Of a DNA stretch of 64,000 nt, positions 57,421-64,000 are shown piece after piece. Every line of letters starts with the position of its first letter. The first letter of the stretch is position 1. A program made the position numbers and the translations under genes. The stretch spans positions 51,051-115,050 of the forward strand of contig JAILOK010000036.1 in NCBI GenBank assembly GCA_024690825.1. Direction: 5' to 3'. The notes under the pieces were generated by a model. The model did no database searches. It saw nothing but the letters and a program-made list of their open reading frames with translations, and was not told the origin of the DNA. Source of the stretch: Lachnospiraceae bacterium. GTDB taxonomy: Bacteria > Bacillota > Clostridia > Lachnospirales > Lachnospiraceae.

Positions 57421-59205
57421 TTACCTCCCCATGGAACTTAAAAGCGTTTCCAGCATCTGGTTGAGCACATTTATATATCTGCTGCTTGCATTGTAGGCAT
57501 TCTGGTATTTGATCAGCAGTGTCAGTTCTTCTTCATCTGAAACTCCCACCACCTGCTGTCTTTGATTATCCAGAGAAGACACGGTCACAGACTGGTTGTC
57601 GGAAACATTTTTGTAAGTATTTCCCCTGATGGCATTATCTGTTGCAAGCGCGTTGTAGTATTCCGCAAATGTATGTTTTTTCCTGGTATTGGGATTTAAT
57701 ATGTCAAAATCATCCTGGAACAGATCAACCAGTTTGTCTGCGTCAGCCTGGTTCACCGATTTGTCCGGAAGCACAAATCCGTCATTCAAAAGAGACGGCA
57801 CCTGCTGGACAGCCGTGGTTATCATCAGGTTCTTTGTCGACCATCCGTCTGTGGAATCCGCCATCGAAGCCGGTACTATCTCTGCATCTTCGTTATCATA
57901 ATTCTTGTATTTAGTCTTCTCGCTGTCTTTTGGCTCATCCGGCACCGTGATCTGTGAAAACAGGGTATATCCGTTTTCGCCGGTGAGTATATTGTTCATT
58001 CCCGTAACGATACCGTGGATCAGATTGTCAAATTCAGCCATCATGTTTACGACTGAGGAGCGGAGCGTGGTCTTGTCATACCTGTCATTCAGCTCCGGCG
58101 TGATCGTTGCGATTATCTCCTCATCGGTCTTGATCTGTTTGGGAGGAGTTGAACCGTCAAAAAATCTTCTCTCTGCAACAGGTTTTTGAATATCTTCCAG
58201 TTTATACTCATCCAGATAATCCTGCGCCCTGTACAGATCCCTGTATGTTCCGCGTTTATCGCCTCTTGCATTCAGAACAGCCTTCAGCGCACCCACATCC
58301 GTATTCAGGTCGGATGATATGGTCTCTGTCCTGCTGATAACACTCATGCAGCCGAGGCTCTTCCAGACCGGAATATAAAAATCATCATCGAGATCTTTAT
58401 ATGTTTCCTTCAGATCAGGATTGGTCTTTATTATTTCTTCCTTTTTCATGGCTGCCATCTCGTATGCGAAATCATCGCTTACAAGATCGACACCCTCAAA
58501 CTGGACCGTGACCACTCCGTGTATGTTTTCCTCATAGGAAATGTTCCCGAGACCCGAAAGTTTGTCGAGCAGCATGTCCCTCATGTCTCTTAAGTCATTT
58601 GCTCTTTCTATGCCGCCTGTTTCTATGGCTGTGATCTTGTGGTTCAGTTCATCTATCTGCTTTGCATATTTATTTATGTCGTCAACGAGACCCTTTATCT
58701 GCTCGTTTAAGTTATCCTGATAACCGGCTATGCCGTCATAAACAGCCTGCGACCTTTCAAGAAAAGTCGTAGCCTTGCTGACGAGCAGTCCCTGATTCGT
58801 GGCATCTGAAGGGTTCTTCTGCAGCTCCTGTATGGTCCTTTCAAGTTCAACCATGGACTCCTGAAAAGCCACTCCCTCCATCTCTCCGAAAAGGGTTTCC
58901 ATTTCTGTTATTATCTGATAATTGGCGTTGTAATACTCGGATCTTCCGTTTTCAAGCCTGTAAGCTTTGTCAAGGAAGTAGTCTCTGACGGCTCTGACAT
59001 CAGAATAAGAAACACCCAGACCAACCTGCTGCGAGCTGACATAGGACTGTCCTATGGTATCATAATGACGATTGCCCTGTGTCACCTGCTGTCTGGTATA
59101 GCCTGAGGTGTTTATATTTGCAAGATTATGTGCAGTTGTATTTAAAGCGTTCTGATTAGTGACAAGCCCCGAAGCCCCGGTATATAATCCGCTGAATAAC
59201 GACAT
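57421..59205 (-). CDS. flgK: Flagellar hook-associated protein FlgK (paralogue 1)
   Basis: YTGASGLVTNQNALNTTAHNLANINTSGYTRQQV and C-terminal VVGVSDEEELTLLIKYQNAYNASSRYINVLNQMLETLL. Confidence 0.92.
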   Translation of the reverse strand: MSLFSGLYTGASGLVTNQNALNTTAHNLANINTSGYTRQQVTQGNRHYDTIGQSYVSSQQVGLGVSYSDVRAVRDYFLDKAYRLENGRSEYYNANYQIITEMETLFGEMEGVAFQESMVELERTIQELQKNPSDATNQGLLVSKATTFLERSQAVYDGIAGYQDNLNEQIKGLVDDINKYAKQIDELNHKITAIETGGIERANDLRDMRDMLLDKLSGLGNISYEENIHGVVTVQFEGVDLVSDDFAYEMAAMKKEEIIKTNPDLKETYKDLDDDFYIPVWKSLGCMSVISRTETISSDLNTDVGALKAVLNARGDKRGTYRDLYRAQDYLDEYKLEDIQKPVAERRFFDGSTPPKQIKTDEEIIATITPELNDRYDKTTLRSSVVNMMAEFDNLIHGIVTGMNNILTGENGYTLFSQITVPDEPKDSEKTKYKNYDNEDAEIVPASMADSTDGWSTKNLMITTAVQQVPSLLNDGFVLPDKSVNQADADKLVDLFQDDFDILNPNTRKKHTFAEYYNALATDNAIRGNTYKNVSDNQSVTVSSLDNQRQQVVGVSDEEELTLLIKYQNAYNASSRYINVLNQMLETLLSSMGR

Positions 59206-59222
59206 AATGCATAACCTCTCTC

Positions 59223-59741
59223 TTACTGTTTTGCATCAAAGCCGCCTGATGAGCCTCCCATAAAATCCCCGGTTCTGTCCGCGCTTTTATTATAATTGCC
59301 GGTCTCCGGTGCCTGTCTCATGGATCTGACCAGATTCAGGTTAAAATCCACTATGTCCAGTGACTGTTCGATGAGTACTCTGTTCTGATCGTTTATAGTC
59401 TTCAACTCACCTACCGTGGCTTTGATACGGTCGTGGAGATCGGCCAGTTCATCCCGCTCCTTCGGCCGTTTGTCTAACATATCTATAAGGTATGAAAGCT
59501 TCAAAGTCTTAACGTCCCTGTTAATGACATCCGCGATATCCGCCATCGTCTGCTCCCTCTCTCTGTCGATCGCAGCAAGACGGTCTATCACCATCTGTTC
59601 TTCATCCGTGATGTTTTGAAGTTTTTCAACATCCCCCTCAACTATAATGGGGGTTTTCCTTTTTGACAGATCAAGTAATGTGACATATTCCTTTTCTTCT
59701 TTGTCGAGTGTTTCGATCAACACCTGCATAAGACTGGCCAC
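59223..59741 (-). CDS. flgN: FlgN family flagellar chaperone
   Basis: Helical, VLIETLDKEEKEYVTLLDLSKRKTPIIVEGDVEKLQNITDEEQ; located between flgM and flgK. Confidence 0.85.
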   Translation of the reverse strand: MASLMQVLIETLDKEEKEYVTLLDLSKRKTPIIVEGDVEKLQNITDEEQMVIDRLAAIDREREQTMADIADVINRDVKTLKLSYLIDMLDKRPKERDELADLHDRIKATVGELKTINDQNRVLIEQSLDIVDFNLNLVRSMRQAPETGNYNKSADRTGDFMGGSSGGFDAKQ

Positions 59742-59767
59742 TTACCTTACCTCTCTTTTCGGATTGA

Positions 59768-60052
59768 TTAGTTGGCGTATGCTTCGCCGAATTTCTGCAT
59801 AAGCTTGTCAGCAAAGCTTTCTCCGGATACATCATATGTACCGGCCTGGATCTTTGCCTTCAATGCAGCTACCTTCTCCGCCCTTACATCAGGGGAATTC
59901 TTAACAGCTGTTTTTGCCGTCTGGATATCCCTTCCTATGCTGGAGATTTCTACCGCATCGCGACCGTTACCTGTCGGGGCAGCCTTAGAAGTCCTTCTGC
60001 TCTTGTTTACGCCATAGATCTGCTGGATCTGTGATAAAGCATCTACACGCAT
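59768..60052 (-). CDS. flgM: Anti-sigma-28 factor FlgM
   Basis: MRVDALSQIQQIYGVNK...AEKVAALKAKIQAGTYDVSGESFADKLMQ; start set at 60052 rather than ORF-track 60097. Confidence 0.92.
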   Translation of the reverse strand: MRVDALSQIQQIYGVNKSRRTSKAAPTGNGRDAVEISSIGRDIQTAKTAVKNSPDVRAEKVAALKAKIQAGTYDVSGESFADKLMQKFGEAYAN

Positions 60053-60129
60053 TTTAAGACTCCTCCTTTCCTTTAACTGATACCTGTTTTTAGTCAAACT
60101 GATAAGTTATTCTGCTACATTCAATATAT

Positions 60130-60156
60130 GTATCGGACAAACCGTAAAAAACTTTA
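60130..60156 (-). promoter_or_regulatory. Sigma-28 (FliA/SigD) promoter of flgM operon
   Basis: Minus strand TAAAGTTT - 11 nt - TCCGATAC, versus consensus TAAAGTTT-N11-GCCGATAA. Confidence 0.85.
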
Positions 60157-60192
60157 GTGTTTTTTTCAATTTTGATACTCTTTTTTTCAGCA

Positions 60193-61413
60193 TTATTCAA
60201 AGTAACCGCTGTACCTGACTTTCCTGCCGTCCCCCGGAAACAGATGTTCATAACAGTCGATAAAATAATCATCTGTCATGCCCGCTATAAAATCCGCCGC
60301 CATGTCTTCCGGCGTATTTTCTTCATATGGCTTCTTAAGAGTCTTGCTGTATTTTGTGATCTCTTTTATATATCGTACATGATGTTGATAAAAAACAGTG
60401 TCTTCCTTCATGGTCCGGGCATCCTCGAGAAGTTTTTCATACATCCTTCCGAACATAGGCTCTATTACAGACCTGAATTCCTTCTCTGTCTTATCGTTTC
60501 CGTAGATCAGTCTGCTGTTTTCCGTTTTTGCGTTTGAAAACTCCTCAAAATACTCCTCATCCATGAAAAGACCGTCTTTTCCGTAACTGTTTTCGACGAT
60601 GTTGACCACCATATTGTTGATTATCTCGGCATTCGTGGTCCCGATCTTTTTTTGCGAATAGATCGGTGTTTCGTCAAATAATCCGAGTTTTTCGGCATCC
60701 TGTCTGTCTTTTCCCAGATAAGCTATTATATCACAGATCCTTACCACACATCCTTCAAGTGTTGCAGGAACCAGCTTTTTTATTTCTTTTTTATCGAGAT
60801 AACACCTCTCCTTCATTTTATCAAAGGTGTCAAAATCCGAATATGGACGCGGTCTGTATTCCTTCATCTCCATTTCCCCGTTGTGGCATATTATGCCGTC
60901 AAGGGTCTGCAGACTTAAGTTCAGGCCGCAGATATCATCAAGCAGCCTTGCGCTGTGTACATTATGGTTAAAAAATCTTCCAGTATGGGCATGGTATATA
61001 TCCGACAAAGTCCGTTCTCCGGCATGACCAAAGGGTGTGTGGCCGATGTCATGTCCGAGCGCGATTGCCTCTATCAGATCCGTATTAAGGTTCAAAAGTC
61101 TTCCGATATTTCTGGCTATCCTTGATACGAACTGTACATGGAGGGCTCTCCTTGATATATCATCGTTTTTAAATAGGGAAAAAACCTGAGTCTTGTCCGA
61201 ATATCTGTTATAGAAAGGAAGATTCATTATCTTTTCGGTATCCCTGACAAAGGCCGGCCTCCAGAGATTGGCTCTGTCATGACCCATAACCCTTCTTATA
61301 ACATCCTCATCCTTAAAAGCATACGGATTTTCCACATGGTTCATCCGATCCTCGGTGATCCTTTTCTGGATCTTTTCGGACAGGTTATGATAATGAGTGG
61401 TATACTCCGGCAT
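60193..61413 (-). CDS. dGTPase-like HD-domain triphosphohydrolase
   Basis: NLWRPAFVRDTEKI, ALHVQFVSRIARNIGRLL, ALGHDIGHTPFGHAGE. Start at MPEYTTHYHN likely; ORF track start 61452. Confidence 0.9.
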   Translation of the reverse strand: MPEYTTHYHNLSEKIQKRITEDRMNHVENPYAFKDEDVIRRVMGHDRANLWRPAFVRDTEKIMNLPFYNRYSDKTQVFSLFKNDDISRRALHVQFVSRIARNIGRLLNLNTDLIEAIALGHDIGHTPFGHAGERTLSDIYHAHTGRFFNHNVHSARLLDDICGLNLSLQTLDGIICHNGEMEMKEYRPRPYSDFDTFDKMKERCYLDKKEIKKLVPATLEGCVVRICDIIAYLGKDRQDAEKLGLFDETPIYSQKKIGTTNAEIINNMVVNIVENSYGKDGLFMDEEYFEEFSNAKTENSRLIYGNDKTEKEFRSVIEPMFGRMYEKLLEDARTMKEDTVFYQHHVRYIKEITKYSKTLKKPYEENTPEDMAADFIAGMTDDYFIDCYEHLFPGDGRKVRYSGYFE

Positions 61414-61432
61414 GTGCAGCCCCTTTCCAAAC

Positions 61433-61460
61433 AAAAAGACCTCCGGTGTCACCGAAGGTC
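61433..61460 (-). terminator. Intrinsic terminator of tRNA-Arg
   Basis: GACCTTCGGTG/CACCGGAGGTC hairpin followed by TTTTTGTTTGG on the minus strand. Confidence 0.7.
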
Positions 61461-61466
61461 CTTACG

Positions 61467-61540
61467 TGCGCACAAGAGGATTCGAACCCCCGACCTTCTG
61501 GTCCGTAGCCAGACGCTCTATCCAGCTGAGCTATATGCGC
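61467..61540 (-). tRNA. tRNA-Arg(ACG)
   Basis: GCGCATATAGCTCAGCTGGATAGAGCGTCTGGCTACGGACCAGAAGGTCGGGGGTTCGAATCCTCTTGTGCGC, loop CTACGGA. Confidence 0.95.
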
Positions 61541-61629
61541 ATAACCATTGACTTTTCAACCTGTTTATCTTATTACTTTATGACCGGATTGTCAATTCGC
61601 GGTTATGATATCAGATGACATGCATTACC

Positions 61630-62382
61630 TCATTTGGCAGCAGTCTTCCTGCTGTAGATCTCACACCAGGCCGGTACGAAGCCTGATCTTACGGCAACCC
61701 TTTGAGATAATGAATGACTTTCCGATGTGCCGTAAAACGGAACCTTTCCCCTTTTCAGCACTTCCTCCTTCATCAGGGTTGTCAGGTATACTGCCAGTCC
61801 TCTGTGTTCATATTCCGGCAATACATCTATCCCGATCTGCCAGAGATTTCTTCCGTCAGATGAAACCCCGGCCATTGCTATCATCTCTCCGTCACTGTCA
61901 AGGGCAGCTATGGCAAGTTCGTCCGGGCATCCCTCCTGATACATCAAAGCATGACGAAACGGGTTATTATCTTTTATTGCATCTATTTCCTTCCTGCCAA
62001 GTTTTTGAATGCTGTAGGGACATTCAAAATCGTATCCTTCATATTCCGGATCGGGCATAAAATAAACATGAGTATCCATGATCTCATGCCCGTATTCATG
62101 AAGTTTTTCATCCAGTGACCGCAGATTCCCGTACTTACAGAACCATTCCGGGAGCATGTCCCCGTATCTTTCCCCGGCCCAGCCGATCATGACATCATCA
62201 CACATCATAAACAGTCTGCCTTTAAAGATAATGGCTCTGAAAAAATCTGAAATATCCGCAAAATACCTGGACCCTTCCAGTCTTTTTGTTTTATTGATAT
62301 TAATCTTTCCCGATGCTCCGGGAGCACAGTTCGTATCGATCTCAAACTGTGAAATTATCTTTTTTTCTATATCTGTCATCAT
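61630..62382 (-). CDS. GNAT family N-acetyltransferase
   Basis: ELAIAALDSDGEMIAMAGVSSDGRNLWQIGIDVLPEYEHRGLAVYLTTLMKEEVLKRGKVPFYGTSESHSLSQRVAVRSGF. Confidence 0.85.
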   Translation of the reverse strand: MMTDIEKKIISQFEIDTNCAPGASGKININKTKRLEGSRYFADISDFFRAIIFKGRLFMMCDDVMIGWAGERYGDMLPEWFCKYGNLRSLDEKLHEYGHEIMDTHVYFMPDPEYEGYDFECPYSIQKLGRKEIDAIKDNNPFRHALMYQEGCPDELAIAALDSDGEMIAMAGVSSDGRNLWQIGIDVLPEYEHRGLAVYLTTLMKEEVLKRGKVPFYGTSESHSLSQRVAVRSGFVPAWCEIYSRKTAAK

Positions 62383-63095
62383 TCCTGATCCGAATCATCG
62401 GTGTCATCACTATCATCATATTCACTGTCATCATAAGAATCATCTGCATCGTCCGAATATGAATCGTCAGAGAAAATATCGCTGTAATCCGCATCACCGA
62501 ATAATTCTTCCGCATCTACCGAATCAGGATCATCATAATCATAATCATCACTGTCTGCATCAATACTTCCGCCGGCACTCCTGCTTTTCTGAAATGACAT
62601 ACCTTCCATGCTGTCGGAGATATCCTCTGTTACATCCTCATCCTCATAAGACTCATCTGTATATTCATCCCCGTAATCATCTTCCATGTCATAGTCTTCT
62701 TCAAAGTAATCCTCATCATCATAACCGTAGTCATCCATCATCCCGCCGTCCGTATAATAATAAAGATAATCCGTAACGGTTGAAATAAGTTCATCCTTAA
62801 GTTCTCCTGCCATCGTACAGACAATTACGGTAAGAGTTATCGTTGATATCATACCCACCGCAGATGTTGCAATACCGACAATCGCAAATCCTTTTCCGTA
62901 ATATCTTCTCCTCAGCACCACGATTCCCATAACAAGAGCTGCTATGTCAAATCCCAGTCCAAAAATGCCGGTCAGTATTCCGGCTACGCCAAACACAAGA
63001 GAACATACCGCCATTGCCAGATCTCTTTCAGGCTCATCGTCATAATTTCTTTCCGGATTTGTGAATCCTTCCCTTTTCAGTCCTTCATTATACAT
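62379..63095 (-). CDS. DUF4190-like two-helix membrane protein with long Asp/Glu/Tyr/Ser-rich tail
   Basis: LAMAVCSLVFGVAGILTGIFGLGFDIAALVMGIVVLRRR...; acidic C-terminal half. Start MYNEGLKREGF at 63095. Confidence 0.75.
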   Translation of the reverse strand: MYNEGLKREGFTNPERNYDDEPERDLAMAVCSLVFGVAGILTGIFGLGFDIAALVMGIVVLRRRYYGKGFAIVGIATSAVGMISTITLTVIVCTMAGELKDELISTVTDYLYYYTDGGMMDDYGYDDEDYFEEDYDMEDDYGDEYTDESYEDEDVTEDISDSMEGMSFQKSRSAGGSIDADSDDYDYDDPDSVDAEELFGDADYSDIFSDDSYSDDADDSYDDSEYDDSDDTDDSDQE

Positions 63096-63186
63096 AATTC
63101 CGTTTCTCCTCTTTTTATCAAAAACTGCATACGCAGCCGATGCCACGAATCTGATTTATTATACACCTTTATACCCTGTCACGCAA

Positions 63187-63229
63187 AAAAACAACCTTAA
63201 AGTTCTTTTAAAAACCTAAGGTTGTTTTT
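63187..63229. terminator. Intrinsic terminator after the tRNA genes
   Basis: Perfect 13-bp stem AAAAACAACCTTA/TAAGGTTGTTTTT. Confidence 0.75.
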
Positions 63230-63236
63230 CTTTTAG

Positions 63237-63310
63237 TGGAGCTTCAGGGACTCGAACCCGGGACCGATCGGTTATGAGCCGATTGCTCTAACCAACTGAG
63301 CTAAAGCTCC
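63237..63310 (-). tRNA. tRNA with CAU anticodon (Ile2 or elongator Met)
   Basis: GGAGCTTTAGCTCAGTTGGTTAGAGCAATCGGCTCATAACCGATCGGTCCCGGGTTCGAGTCCCTGAAGCTCCA, loop CTCATAA. Confidence 0.9.
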
Positions 63311-63314
63311 AAAA

Positions 63315-63386
63315 CTCCCCGAGCTGGGCTCGAACCAGCAACCCTTCGGTTAACAGCCGAATGCTCTACCATTGAGCTATCGAGGA
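63315..63386 (-). tRNA. tRNA-Asn(GTT)
   Basis: TCCTCGATAGCTCAATGGTAGAGCATTCGGCTGTTAACCGAAGGGTTGCTGGTTCGAGCCCAGCTCGGGGAG, loop CTGTTAA. Confidence 0.95.
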
Positions 63387-63647
63387 AAATGTACCCTTTG
63401 GCACATTTTCCGGCACGCTTTGACACGCTTGGCGCGTCAGTGCCGCGAGCATATGCCGCGAGCTTTACATATCTGTGGACATTTGATCGGTGCGTTCATG
63501 AGCGCCCATCGTGCGCAGCACGATTTAATTGCGCGAACTTCCCGTTTCTTGAACCCCAAAAACTGAACATTGAATATCTAAATCCGAGCAAGTTCTAAAC
63601 TCTGTCACAAGGAATCCACCATGCTTCGCATGGGCCTCCTTCTGACT

Positions 63648-64000
<353 letters not shown>

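Noticed and set aside
62156-62776. Plus-strand 206-aa His/Pro/Asn-rich ORF
   Set aside because: Antisense to the GNAT gene and the Asp-rich tail; composition is the mirror of the GAT/GAC/GAA repeats, so an artefact.

Overview
The window looks like a Lachnospiraceae-type (Clostridia) chromosome segment. This is inferred from protein flavour and gene content, not from a database search. From left to right: (i) 0-12.5 kb has a truncated surface protein, a MATE transporter with an extra C-terminal domain, a FAD oxidoreductase, a ClpX with a long acidic linker, an LspA-like protein, carbamate kinase, an MBOAT O-acyltransferase with a partner protein, and HtrA. (ii) 12.6-40.7 kb is a large, mostly minus-strand cell-surface polysaccharide locus: glmS, LCP protein, initiating phosphoglycosyltransferase, many GT2 enzymes, a GT87-like membrane protein, phosphohexomutase, Wzm/Wzt-type ABC exporter, RmlABC and a GH25 lysozyme. 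It ends at an HD-GYP protein. (iii) 40.7-46.3 kb has a prenyl synthase, tRNA-Trp, a GGDEF protein, a second GH25, ApbE, a NusG-II protein and a Gx-type membrane protein. (iv) 46.3-51.4 kb is a complete rnfCDGEAB operon. (v) 51.5-60.1 kb is a late flagellar cluster (flgM, flgN, two flgK paralogues, fliW, csrA, flaG, fliD, fliS) with a near-consensus sigma-28 promoter. (vi) 60.2-64 kb has a dGTPase-like HD protein, GNAT, an acidic-tailed membrane protein, three tRNAs and the 3' end of a 23S rRNA on the minus strand with no 5S after it. The strongest hunt candidate is a 732-aa methyltransferase plus kinase-like protein encoded beside a Wzt with a C-terminal extension and Wzm. This arrangement resembles the WbdD chain-terminator systems of Gram-negative O-antigens. 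Other leads are complementary decay of tandem GT2 modules, two FlgKs with no FlgL, an intergenic repeat cluster at 10.9 kb, and a structured tRNA-Trp-end-like element at 41.6 kb.
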